Shown here one piece after another: positions 1-6,263 of a DNA stretch of 11,599 nucleotides. The notes below the pieces were generated by a model. It made no database searches. It saw only the letters and a program-made list of their open reading frames with translations, and was not told where the DNA came from. Within the stretch, counting starts at the first letter, position 1. The number at the start of each line of letters is the position of its first letter. A program made the position numbers and the translations under genes. The stretch is from an uncultured Lachnospiraceae bacterium (GTDB taxonomy: Bacteria; Bacillota; Clostridia; Lachnospirales; Lachnospiraceae): assembly GCA_910577115.1 (NCBI GenBank), contig CAJTMC010000074.1, positions 1 to 11,599 on the forward strand, read 5' to 3'.

Positions 1-1
1 G

Positions 2-460
2 GAAGAAACCGTGCTGACTATGTTAAGCAGGGAACTGATGGTGCGCGGGGATGCCGCAAAGGAAAACCGGAACCTTGTTTCTTTCCAGAAGTCTTGTATT
101 ACAAGGCTGGAAAAGAAGATAACAGAGTGCCGGGGAATGAAAAAGCAGCTTCAGGCGGAGGCGGATGCCCTGTATGAAAGCTATGCGCTTGGCACCGTCC
201 AGGCGGTATCATACAGGCGGAAAGCGGACGGCATAAAAGAGCAGGTTGCTTTACTGGCGGCAGAGGAAGAAACATATGGGAAAGAACTGGAACGGCTCCG
301 GGAAGAATACCGCAGGGCAGAGGAAGATATGAAGCAGGTCATACGGTATTCCCATTTAGAAGCGCTGACACAGGAAGTGGTTGATATATTTATTAAGAAA
401 ATATACGTTTACAAGGACAAAAGAGTTGAAATTATGTGGAATTTCCGCGACAATGGATAG
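2..460 (+). CDS. Large serine recombinase, C-terminal part (5' end outside window)
   Basis: The reading frame is open from the window edge, so only about 150 C-terminal residues are visible. They form a charged, coiled-coil-like stretch (heptad-rich Glu/Lys/Arg/Leu, roughly codons 30-115), then a short beta-rich end with VVDIFIKKIYVYKDKRVEI and a final WNFRD. That arrangement is the usual tail of large serine site-specific recombinases of the Tn4451 TnpX/Tn5397 TndX type, where the coiled coil helps pair attachment sites. The catalytic N-terminal domain and zinc-ribbon region would lie upstream and cannot be checked. Such recombinases normally sit at one end of an integrative element, so the element boundary should lie shortly after 460. 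The GTG at 11 is internal, not a start. Family assignment is fairly secure; the activity of the whole gene is unknown. Confidence 0.8.
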   Translation, partial: EETVLTMLSRELMVRGDAAKENRNLVSFQKSCITRLEKKITECRGMKKQLQAEADALYESYALGTVQAVSYRRKADGIKEQVALLAAEEETYGKELERLREEYRRAEEDMKQVIRYSHLEALTQEVVDIFIKKIYVYKDKRVEIMWNFRDNG

Positions 461-490
461 GAGACAGAATGAACTGTTTCAGGCACTTCA

Positions 491-626
491 ACTTGACAAT
501 AATTTATCTCCAATTTTCCCCCGACTTAGCAATAATTTACCACACGCCCCACGAAGTTATGCGGGTTTCAGCGATTTTCACTGAAAAAAAGTGAAAAAAG
601 TTTGTGACAATAACTTGACACACGCG
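491..626. repeat. Short direct repeats behind the recombinase (possible element end)
   Basis: CAATAATTTA occurs at 497-506 and again at 530-539, and TGACAATAA at 494-502 and 605-613. ACACGC follows the second and third copies (541-546 and 620-625). A small inverted repeat, TTTTCACT/AGTGAAAA, lies at 575-582 and 590-597. Position directly behind a large serine recombinase suggests subterminal or attachment-site sequence of the integrated element. This is inferred from position; the exact crossover point is not visible. Confidence 0.35.
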
Positions 627-683
627 GGATACGGCAGTCTCAATATTGCGGGTGTCTTTGAGTTTCTTGCAGAACTAGGATAA
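624..683 (+). pseudogene. Short coding remnant behind the integrated element
   Basis: After the last in-frame stop at 582-584, the frame reads AGYGSLNIAGVFEFLAELG and then a TAA at 681-683. The residue pattern looks like real protein (Gly-rich turn followed by an amphipathic helix) rather than random translation, but there is no start codon or ribosome binding site and no parent gene upstream in the window. It may be the cut-off 3' end of a gene disrupted by the neighbouring element. I do not recognise the family, and chance cannot be excluded over about 19 codons. Confidence 0.3.
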
Positions 684-706
684 AGTGTCACAGATTCTTT
701 TTTTGA

Positions 707-775
707 ATTGGGAATAGTGTTGCAAAGCCTGTCGATGTTCCCAAGCTGTTGGAGCTTATAAAACCGGTAGCATGA
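707..775 (+). pseudogene. Possible response-regulator receiver domain remnant
   Basis: The frame after a TGA at 704-706 reads SVAKPVDVPKLLELIKPVA and stops at 773-775. The K-P followed by D-V-P-K-L-L-E-L-I is the usual last helix of CheY-like receiver domains, in which the conserved Lys-Pro pair precedes helix 5. Only that last helix is left; the phospho-acceptor Asp and the rest of the domain are absent. It lies just before a terminator, as the 3' end of a real gene would. It is in a different frame from the remnant at 624-683, so the two may be unrelated or one decayed gene with frameshifts. Confidence 0.35.
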
Positions 776-791
776 TAAATAGGAACTGCAT

Positions 792-829
792 AAAAAATGC
801 CCTTCGCAAAACTGCGAGAGGCATTTTTT
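792..829. terminator. Bidirectional intrinsic terminator
   Basis: AAAAAATGCC (792-801) pairs with GGCATTTTTT (820-829). The stem continues inward as TCGCA/TGCGA (804-808 with 813-817) around an AAAC loop, with one mismatch and one wobble. The A-run and T-run make it work on both strands. It closes kdgK on the minus strand and whatever once read rightward on the plus strand. Confidence 0.85.
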
Positions 830-843
830 AAATCTTTTCAGCA

Positions 844-865
844 AGAATTTGCATATGCAAATTCT
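844..865. repeat. 22-bp perfect palindrome
   Basis: The half-site AGAATTTGCAT is followed directly by its exact reverse complement, with no spacer. It lies between the two terminator hairpins downstream of kdgK. With no T-run beside it, it is not itself a terminator. It may be a protein binding site or the footprint of a small mobile sequence. Confidence 0.6.
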
Positions 866-868
866 CGG

Positions 869-896
869 AATGCAAGCTGTTTCGCTTGCATTTTTT
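869..896 (+). terminator. Second hairpin with T-run, overlapping the kdgK 3' end
   Basis: AATGCAAGC (869-877) pairs with GCTTGCATT (884-892) around a six-base loop, followed by T-residues to 896. The T-run gives terminator polarity for rightward transcription, protecting kdgK from read-through. On the minus strand the hairpin starts right at the kdgK stop codon but lacks a T-run, so it may act there as an mRNA 3' stabiliser. Confidence 0.65.
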
Positions 897-1983
897 ATCT
901 CTTGATGTCGTAGTTCATGTTCATCAGATTGCGAATGCTTGCTACGTCATCCGTAATGTTCGCATCGCCGCGGATTGTGTGCTTAATCACGCTGCTTGCC
1001 ACTGCAAAGTTGACCATATCCATCGGTCTGTAACCATGCATCATCGCATAAATCAGTCCGCTCGCAAACGCATCGCCGCCGCCGACGCGGTCAAGGATAT
1101 TGAAGGTAAAAAGCTTGCTTTCGAAAGTATGTTCTTCATACCATAGAAACGCTTTCAGGCTGTTTTCCGAACCACTGTGCGCATAGCGCACATGACGGGC
1201 AATACATTTGATATTCGGATACCGCTCCACAAAGGCGTGGAAGATTTCGTCCTGCTGCTCGTAGCTTAACTGTAGCGGCACGCCGTCCTTGACATCGCCT
1301 TTTGCATGATTTTCCTCATCTTTCCATAAATGGTAAGGTTCAATGCCAAACAGTACGTCTACATAAGGAAGGCATTGCGTACAGAAATCCCTTGCCTGCT
1401 CCCATGTCCACAATTTACTGCGGAAGTTTCCGTCAAAACTGACAGTCAGTCCCATCTCTTTTGCGACTCTCAAAGAGTCCATAATCAGATTCGCGCAGTT
1501 TGGCGCAAGTGCGGGCGTGATGCCGCTTAAATGCAGCCATGTAAAGCCCTCAAACAAGGTATGTAAATCCACCTGGCTGAAATCATATTCCGTAATCGCA
1601 CTGTTTTTCCGGTCGTAAATAACCTTGCTTGGACGGATTCCGTATCCGGTTTCAAGATAATAGCTGCCAAGACGGTGCGTGGGTGTTTCTTCCGGCGTAC
1701 TTAAAATAACAGGCGTACAATGCACATCGTTACTGCGCAGCATACGAACCGCACTTTTTCCCAAACTGTTGTTTGGAACAACACTGAAAAATGTGCTGTC
1801 CACGCCCAGATTCGCAAGCGCAAGCGCAATATTTGCCTCACTTCCTCCGTAGCTTGCTTCAAAATTTGAAGTCATACGGATTTTCTCGTAGTTTGGCGGT
1901 GTCAGGCGAAGCATGATTTCGCCGATTGTGATAAATTTGTTTGTGCTGTCGTTGCCATGAAGCAGGGGATTACTATGTTCCAT
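895..1983 (-). CDS. kdgK: PfkB-family sugar kinase, probable 2-dehydro-3-deoxygluconokinase
   Basis: This 362-residue ribokinase-fold enzyme should phosphorylate 2-keto-3-deoxygluconate (KDG) with ATP to KDPG, feeding uronate or pectin sugars into an aldolase. The N-terminus carries TIGEIMLRLTPP and then YGGSEANIALALANLG, the PfkB signature 1 with its Gly-Gly substrate loop. YGIRPSKVIYDRKNSA around residues 114-128 is the Arg/Tyr-bearing substrate segment typical of KDG kinases. DRVGGGDAFASG (298-309) is PfkB signature 2 with catalytic Asp304 and the anion-hole glycines. The ATG is set by AAAGGAGGTATTTC directly before it. No aldolase or uronate genes are visible beside it, so the KDG substrate rests on family resemblance alone; another 2-keto sugar acid or fructose is the alternative. 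It is monocistronic, with its own promoter and terminator. Confidence 0.8.
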   Translation of the reverse strand: MEHSNPLLHGNDSTNKFITIGEIMLRLTPPNYEKIRMTSNFEASYGGSEANIALALANLGVDSTFFSVVPNNSLGKSAVRMLRSNDVHCTPVILSTPEETPTHRLGSYYLETGYGIRPSKVIYDRKNSAITEYDFSQVDLHTLFEGFTWLHLSGITPALAPNCANLIMDSLRVAKEMGLTVSFDGNFRSKLWTWEQARDFCTQCLPYVDVLFGIEPYHLWKDEENHAKGDVKDGVPLQLSYEQQDEIFHAFVERYPNIKCIARHVRYAHSGSENSLKAFLWYEEHTFESKLFTFNILDRVGGGDAFASGLIYAMMHGYRPMDMVNFAVASSVIKHTIRGDANITDDVASIRNLMNMNYDIKR

Positions 1984-2033
1984 GAAATACCTCCTTTAGT
2001 GGTACGTAAAATTTTTGTTTTGTTGATATTACT

Positions 2034-2062
2034 ATTTTAGTCTAATTCTGAAAGTATTTCAA
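2034..2062 (-). promoter_or_regulatory. Sigma-A-type promoter of kdgK
   Basis: On the minus strand, TTGAAA (2057-2062) and TAAAAT (2034-2039) are separated by exactly 17 bases, about 50 bases upstream of the kdgK ATG. Both boxes differ from consensus at one position each. Confidence 0.7.
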
Positions 2063-2153
2063 TCTTTTTCATTTTTATCATGAATATTTTCTTAAAAAAC
2101 GAGAAATGCTGATATTGACAAAAAATATCAGAACGAAAATGGAGGAAATTGTT

Positions 2154-3185
2154 ATGAAAGTTATAAAAAAGAAAAATTTACTAAAAAAACTGGCAGTAAC
2201 AACGGCGGTAACCTGTGTGGTAGCGCTTTCGATTTCTGCCTGCGGCAAAAAGAATAAGGTAAACGAAAATCAGGATCCGCTCACAGGTCAGGATACATCA
2301 CAAAGCTCTGAGGCAGCATCGGAAGGCGGCAGCGACGGTGAGAACGGCGAAAGCGGCGATGGCAGCGGGAACGGCGATTTTAGTGACTTTGACGCCATGC
2401 TGAATGACGAGGGCACAGACCCCAACAGCATTATGGACTATATCAACACGAATATTGTCAGCGCGGGTGTTGCCGATGTGGAGCGTTTTTTTTCGGGGTT
2501 GTTAAGCTTTGGTGATGACATCAGAAACATCGACTTTACCGGACTTAATGACAGCAGACAATATATGCCGGAGGACATGGTGGCATTTATGGACTTGATG
2601 AAGCTTGAGAACGAAACACCATCTATGGCAATGTCTGATGAGGAAAACAGAAAGGTTATCAACATGACGCTTTCAGAGATGCTTGAGCGTGCACTTCTTT
2701 TCGAGCAGCATCTTGAGAAGTATCCCAACCATGTGACAACAGATGCGGCATCAAAGCTTTACGAGGAGATTGCCACAAACGCAATTTCGGGCGGCTACAA
2801 TAGCGCAGAAGGCATTGGCCACTATTATAAGGGTGAGACGGACGACGTAGTGGACAAGGAGGCGCTTCAGTATTATCAGAAGTTTGCGGACGCAAATCCG
2901 GACAGTAATTTAGGGAAACTGGTAAAGGAATACATTACCGTTTTGGAATCCAACCAGTTCCGGATTAACGGTGCAATGGAAGACTTTTACATGGGACTGC
3001 ATGGAAAACTGAACGTAAGAAGTCAGAACGGAACCAATACAGGCGCAGGTTCAGGACAAAATGGTGCGGGAGCCGGCAATGAGCCACAGTCCGAGACAAA
3101 CGAGAGCGGTACGAATGCGTCCGATTCCGGCAATGCAACGGCAGACGCCGCAGATACCGTTATTGAAGGCGTTATAAAAAGATAA
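2154..3185 (+). CDS. Secreted lipoprotein of unknown function
   Basis: This 343-residue protein has a Lys-rich N-terminus (MKVIKKKNLLKK), a hydrophobic segment and a lipobox ISAC with Cys30 as the lipidation site, so it should be anchored to the outer face of the membrane. A Ser/Gly/Glu/Asp-rich linker (about residues 40-80) leads to a soluble, mostly helical region (about 95-290), and a second low-complexity Gly/Asn/Ser/Thr-rich tail closes it. I recognise no domain; the helical part has a TPR-like feel (EALQYYQKFADANPDS) but no clear repeat. The start is the ATG at 2154 because GGAGGA precedes it at 2141-2146; an in-frame upstream ATG at 2106 has no ribosome binding site and would spoil the signal peptide. 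The next gene encodes a signal peptidase II-like protein, which suggests they work together. No convincing promoter was found. Confidence 0.75.
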   Translation: MKVIKKKNLLKKLAVTTAVTCVVALSISACGKKNKVNENQDPLTGQDTSQSSEAASEGGSDGENGESGDGSGNGDFSDFDAMLNDEGTDPNSIMDYINTNIVSAGVADVERFFSGLLSFGDDIRNIDFTGLNDSRQYMPEDMVAFMDLMKLENETPSMAMSDEENRKVINMTLSEMLERALLFEQHLEKYPNHVTTDAASKLYEEIATNAISGGYNSAEGIGHYYKGETDDVVDKEALQYYQKFADANPDSNLGKLVKEYITVLESNQFRINGAMEDFYMGLHGKLNVRSQNGTNTGAGSGQNGAGAGNEPQSETNESGTNASDSGNATADAADTVIEGVIKR

Positions 3186-3200
3186 AAGCAAGATTCTTCA

Positions 3201-3228
3201 TTGACAGATGCATCTTTCCTGTGATAGC
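3201..3228 (+). promoter_or_regulatory. Weak candidate promoter before lspA-like gene
   Basis: A perfect TTGACA (3201-3206) is followed after 16 bases by GATAGC (3223-3228), a poor -10 with an upstream TG dinucleotide at 3220-3221 region. The gene could instead be read through from the lipoprotein gene, since no terminator lies between them. Confidence 0.3.
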
Positions 3229-3269
3229 TTAAAGATAGAGAAACTGGCAGCAGGAGAGAGGTGCAGGTT

Positions 3270-3770
3270 ATGAATTATATTATGACACTCGTGTCACTTT
3301 TTGCAACGGACAATGCCGTTAAGGAATATATTGAAACACATGTTTCACAGGACACACAAATACCGGTGTTGGGTGGAAAAATTTGCATGAAAAACCATCA
3401 TAACACAGGGGCGATGTTTCATCTTGGCGGAAATAACAGAAGCATGATTGCAGTGATTTCGCTTGTGTTCAGTGCTTTTGTGAGCGGGATTTTTGCGGCG
3501 GCGCTCACGACGAAGGGAAACGTTATCTTAAAGAGCGGATTGGCGATACTGCTTGGCGGCGCGTATAGTAACACGTATGACCGCCTGAAAAGGAAGTATG
3601 TTGTCGATTATGTTTCCTTCCGATTCAAAAATACTCAGGGCAAGATGCCAGAAAAGCTGAAACATGCTTTGGAAGCAATTGTCTTTAATATATCGGACTT
3701 TGGGATTATCCTTGGAGCAATGCTGATTGTGGTGAGCGAGATATTCCGAAACGAAAAAAAAGCGTCATGA
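3270..3770 (+). CDS. lspA: Divergent signal peptidase II (lipoprotein signal peptidase)
   Basis: This 166-residue, four-helix membrane protein resembles LspA, the aspartyl protease that removes signal peptides from lipid-modified prolipoproteins. In order it shows a D-x3-K motif (TDNAVKEYIE, 13-22), the substrate-site block HNTGAMF (44-50, canonical NtGaAF), the catalytic block GGAYSNTYDRLKRKYVVDYV with Asp104 in NxxDR, and FNISD with the second catalytic Asp143. Both catalytic aspartates are therefore present. It departs from housekeeping LspA in lacking the usual Gln after the first Asp and in having a polar loop after NTGAMF. The ATG at 3270 is preferred over an in-frame GTG at 3261, which lies inside the likely Shine-Dalgarno GAGAGGTG. 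It follows a lipoprotein gene with no terminator between, so it may be a second, partner-specific LspA. The stop codon lies inside the terminator. Confidence 0.8.
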   Translation: MNYIMTLVSLFATDNAVKEYIETHVSQDTQIPVLGGKICMKNHHNTGAMFHLGGNNRSMIAVISLVFSAFVSGIFAAALTTKGNVILKSGLAILLGGAYSNTYDRLKRKYVVDYVSFRFKNTQGKMPEKLKHALEAIVFNISDFGIILGAMLIVVSEIFRNEKKAS

Positions 3771-3798
3771 CAATTCGGTAATGGCGCTTTTCTTTTTC
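3758..3798. terminator. Bidirectional terminator between convergent lspA and carbamate kinase genes
   Basis: AAAAGCGTCAT (3758-3768) pairs with ATGGCGCTTTT (3781-3791) with one G-T wobble and a 12-base loop. A T-rich tail runs to 3797 on the plus strand, and eight A residues at 3754-3761 give a T-run on the minus strand. The left arm includes the last codons of the lspA-like gene. Confidence 0.85.
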
Positions 3799-3815
3799 AG
3801 TATTTTTTTGTAAGT

Positions 3816-4748
3816 TTATTTTGTAATTATGGTACCGGCTTTTTTGTTTATTACGTCGGCAGTTTTGTCAAGGGAAGTGATAATGGCTTTTCCGTTTGGC
3901 ACTTTTTCGAGGTATTCAATGGCAGCCATGATTTTCGGCATCATATCGGTCTCGCCAAACTGTCCCTCCGCAAGCAGACGCTTTGCTTCCGCAACGTCCA
4001 TATTCTTTATGGGTGACTGGTTTTCTTTGCCAAAATTCAGATACACGTAATCCACGCTTGTGAGTATGAGAAGCGCATCTGCCTTCAGATCGGACGCCAG
4101 CTTTCCGGCAATGCTGTCCTTCTCGATAACCGCAGAGGCGCCCTTTAAAATATGCTGCTGTTCAATCACCGGAATACCGCCGCCGCCGCAGGCGATAACG
4201 ACCTGCTCTGCGTTCGCGAGCGTCTTGATTGCCGCGATTTCCACAATGTCAATCGGCTTTGGCGCCGCCACGATTCTGCGGTAGCCGTCAGCTTCCTTAA
4301 TGACATAATTCCCCTTGTTAATCTCGATATCGGCATCGTCCTTAGACATATATCTGCCGATTGCCTTTTTTGGCTCATAAAATCCTTCATCATAAGGATC
4401 AACGGTTACCTGCGTCAGAATTGTGCTGACAGGCGTTGAAATGCCGCGTTTTAAAAGCTCTGATTTGAGTGAGTTTTGAATATCGTAACCCACATATCCC
4501 TGACTCATTGCGGAGCACACACACATCGGGGCGGGCGTATAATCAATGTAAATACGGCGCAACTCTGTCATTGCTTTGTGAATCATGCTGACCTGCGGGC
4601 CGTTGCTGTGGGTAATCGTGAGCTGATAATCAGCTTCCACCAAATCCGCCAGCGCTTTTGCGGTTTTTTTTACTGCATCCTGCTGTTCCACGATTGTAGA
4701 GCCGAGTGCATCATGACCGAGTGCAACAACTGCTTTTTTCTTGCTCAT
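3816..4748 (-). CDS. arcC: Carbamate kinase family protein (variant)
   Basis: This 310-residue amino-acid-kinase-fold protein should interconvert carbamoyl phosphate plus ADP with ATP plus carbamate, a substrate-level ATP source in arginine, agmatine or purine/allantoin breakdown. Visible family blocks are THSNGPQV (46-53), SAMSQGYVGY (79-88), VVIACGGGGIPV (183-194), the IEKD block with Lys210-Asp211, and MMPKIMAAIEYLE with Lys272. The N-terminal nucleotide/phosphate loop reads ALGHDALG where classical carbamate kinases have ALGGNAL, and THSNGPQV replaces THGNGPQVG. The start is the ATG at 4746-4748 with GGAGG ten bases upstream; an earlier in-frame ATG would lie upstream of the predicted promoter -10. 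No arcA, arcB or transcarbamoylase gene is nearby. It probably belongs to a carbamate kinase subfamily used in purine or ureide catabolism rather than the ADI pathway, but that is inference. Confidence 0.8.
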   Translation of the reverse strand: MSKKKAVVALGHDALGSTIVEQQDAVKKTAKALADLVEADYQLTITHSNGPQVSMIHKAMTELRRIYIDYTPAPMCVCSAMSQGYVGYDIQNSLKSELLKRGISTPVSTILTQVTVDPYDEGFYEPKKAIGRYMSKDDADIEINKGNYVIKEADGYRRIVAAPKPIDIVEIAAIKTLANAEQVVIACGGGGIPVIEQQHILKGASAVIEKDSIAGKLASDLKADALLILTSVDYVYLNFGKENQSPIKNMDVAEAKRLLAEGQFGETDMMPKIMAAIEYLEKVPNGKAIITSLDKTADVINKKAGTIITK

Positions 4749-4803
4749 AATATAGAAATCCTCCGTTTTGTCTTTCTTTTTGCCTAGATTTGATTTATTA
4801 TAT

Positions 4804-4832
4804 ATTATAACAAATACACCCCTGTTTGTACA
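4804..4832 (-). promoter_or_regulatory. Extended -10 promoter of the carbamate kinase gene
   Basis: On the minus strand a perfect TATAAT (4804-4809) is preceded by TGT, giving the extended TGnTATAAT form. TGTACA (4827-4832) lies 17 bases further upstream as a partial -35. The start codon is about 55 bases downstream. Confidence 0.7.
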
Positions 4833-4860
4833 CACGAAAAAGCTGTTATAGGCAGATTTT

Positions 4861-5004
4861 GGTTACAGTTCAGCTTAGGACTTCGCACTGTGCTGAGAAG
4901 TCTGTGAGAAAGCAAAGTGGTTGAGATGCATCAAGCCAGCCGGGAAGCGGTTTTTGTATGGCTTGATGTCTGTAACAGGAAGCCGGAGGCTGAACTGTTA
5001 CAGA
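4861..5004. repeat. Intergenic element rich in inverted repeats
   Basis: This non-coding stretch between two divergent promoters has several nested inverted repeats. ACAGTTCAGC (4865-4874) pairs with GCTGAACTGT (4989-4998). CATCAAGCCA (4929-4938) pairs with TGGCTTGATG (4959-4968). TCTGTAACAG (4969-4978) pairs with CTGTTACAGA (4995-5004), enclosing AGCC/GGCT (4981-4984, 4988-4991). GACTTC (4879-4884) also matches GAAGTC (4897-4902). The first and third pairings compete for the same right arm. It lies upstream of both promoters, so it is not an obvious leader RNA of either gene. The nested ends suggest a MITE-like repeat or an independent structured RNA; I cannot say which. Confidence 0.55.
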
Positions 5005-5009
5005 TATCA

Positions 5010-5038
5010 TTGACATCGTATTTTGTAAATGTTATAGT
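5010..5038 (+). promoter_or_regulatory. Sigma-A-type promoter of psuK-psuG
   Basis: TTGACA (5010-5015) is followed after exactly 17 bases by TATAGT (5033-5038). The -35 is perfect and the -10 has one mismatch. The psuK ATG is at 5125, leaving an A+T-rich leader of roughly 80 bases. Confidence 0.8.
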
Positions 5039-5124
5039 AAGAATAGATAAAAAATAGTTAAAAATTTCAGCAAAATAAACAAAAGTGTAGAAAAATTTGG
5101 TAAGTGCACGTGGGAGGAGCATTT

Positions 5125-6213
5125 ATGACAAACAGAGAGGCACAGATTTTTCAATGGATCGTAGAAAACCCGATGATATCGCAGGAGGAGCTGGCTGCGA
5201 AAGCGGGAATTGCGCGTTCATCGGCAGCAGTACACATCTCGAATCTGATGAAAAAGGGATATATTTTAGGAAAAGGTTACGTTACAAGCGGTCCAAGCTA
5301 CTGTACGGTCATTGGCGGAGCAAATATTGATATCGGAGGAGTGCCTGACGCAGAACTGGTGGACAGAGATTCCAATCCCGGCAGAACCATTCTTTCTTTG
5401 GGAGGCGTCGGAAGAAATATTGCGCATAATATGTGCCTTTTGGGACTTGGAGTGAAACTTGTAACAGCGCTTGGCGGTGACGTGTATGCTGAGCAGATTG
5501 CAGAAAACTGCGAGGAGCTTGGAATCGAAATTCAGGACAGCATCAGAATTGCAAGGGAAAATACTTCAACATATTTATATATTGCGGACGAAAACGGAGA
5601 TATGAAGCTTGCGCTTTCGGATATGAGGATTTATGAGCATCTCACACCCGAATATATTCAAAATAAACTTGAGCTTATAAACCGCGGAAGAATGGTGGTT
5701 ATTGATACAAATATTCCTGCACAGACAATCGAATATATCTGCGAAAAAAGCAGGGCGCCCGTTTTTGCCGATCCCGTTTCCGGAAAAAAGGCAGAGAAGC
5801 TGTTAAACGTGCTTGACAAGCTTTATGCGGTGACGCCAAACAAGCATGAGGCGGAGGTACTAAGCGGTGTCACGATCGCATGTGATGCGGATTTGGAAAA
5901 GGCGGCGGAAGCGATTTTACATAAGGGCGTAAAAAATGTCTTTATCACGCTTGGCGAAAAAGGTGTCTACTGTGCAGATGAAAATGAAACATTTTTATTG
6001 GAAGGAACAGCGGCCGAGGTGGTAAGCACCACGGGGGCAGGAGATTCCTTTATGGCGGGTTTGGCGCTTGGCTTTACAAAACGTCTTGGTTTAAGGGAAA
6101 TGGCACAGCTTGGACTTGCAGCGGCAAGTATCACGATCGAAAGCGAGCTGACGATCAATCCGATGCTTGGCGTATCGGAAGTTGAGCTGAGAGCGGGAAT
6201 AGCGCTTTTATAA
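5125..6213 (+). CDS. psuK: Pseudouridine kinase with N-terminal winged-helix domain
   Basis: This 362-residue protein joins a DNA-binding-like winged helix (residues about 1-55; SQEELAAKAGIARSSAAVHI is the helix-turn-helix) to a PfkB/ribokinase kinase domain. The kinase domain starts at YCTVIGGANIDIGG, shows LSLGGVGRNIAHNMCLLGLG (PfkB signature 1), TPNKHEAEVLSG, and TTGAGDSFMAG with catalytic Asp307. The usual reaction is ATP-dependent phosphorylation of pseudouridine to pseudouridine 5'-phosphate. Assignment to psuK rather than ribokinase or adenosine kinase is carried by the next gene, psuG. GGAGGAGC at 5113-5120 sets the ATG at 5125; a GTG at 5104 lies before the ribosome binding site. HTH-PfkB fusions of this kind are known in the family, and the domain may let the kinase regulate its own operon. 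No pseudouridine transporter gene is in the operon. Confidence 0.88.
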   Translation: MTNREAQIFQWIVENPMISQEELAAKAGIARSSAAVHISNLMKKGYILGKGYVTSGPSYCTVIGGANIDIGGVPDAELVDRDSNPGRTILSLGGVGRNIAHNMCLLGLGVKLVTALGGDVYAEQIAENCEELGIEIQDSIRIARENTSTYLYIADENGDMKLALSDMRIYEHLTPEYIQNKLELINRGRMVVIDTNIPAQTIEYICEKSRAPVFADPVSGKKAEKLLNVLDKLYAVTPNKHEAEVLSGVTIACDADLEKAAEAILHKGVKNVFITLGEKGVYCADENETFLLEGTAAEVVSTTGAGDSFMAGLALGFTKRLGLREMAQLGLAAASITIESELTINPMLGVSEVELRAGIALL

Positions 6214-6225
6214 CAGGCAAAATAG

Positions 6226-6234
6226 TGCTATAAT
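6226..6234 (+). promoter_or_regulatory. Possible internal extended -10 promoter before psuG
   Basis: TGCTATAAT matches the extended -10 consensus TGnTATAAT perfectly and sits 29 bases before the psuG ATG, in the 50-base psuK-psuG gap. No good -35 is seen 16-18 bases upstream. It could give psuG some expression independent of psuK. Confidence 0.45.
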
Positions 6235-6263
6235 GAAGAAAAAAGAAAAGGAGTTTACAGGAT

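Noticed and set aside
578..844. Minus-strand open frame of 88 codons over the recombinase/kdgK gap
   Set aside because: It runs through the terminator hairpin, has no ribosome binding site and shows no protein-like pattern.
886..1146. Plus-strand open frame opposite the 3' part of kdgK
   Set aside because: It is antisense to well-supported kinase motifs (GGGDAF region) and has no ribosome binding site.
2115..2120. Perfect TTGACA before the lipoprotein gene
   Set aside because: A -10 at normal distance would fall on the ribosome binding site, leaving no usable leader, and no TATAAT-like box is there.
2106..2153. Upstream ATG for the lipoprotein gene
   Set aside because: No Shine-Dalgarno sequence, and it would add 16 residues before a good lipoprotein signal peptide; the ATG at 2154 has GGAGGA.
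4152..4787. Plus-strand open frames inside the carbamate kinase gene
   Set aside because: They are antisense shadows of a gene with clear family motifs on the minus strand.
4931..5122. Minus-strand 63-codon open frame in the arcC-psuK gap
   Set aside because: It crosses the psuK promoter and the inverted-repeat element and lacks a ribosome binding site; its composition is just translated A+T-rich DNA.
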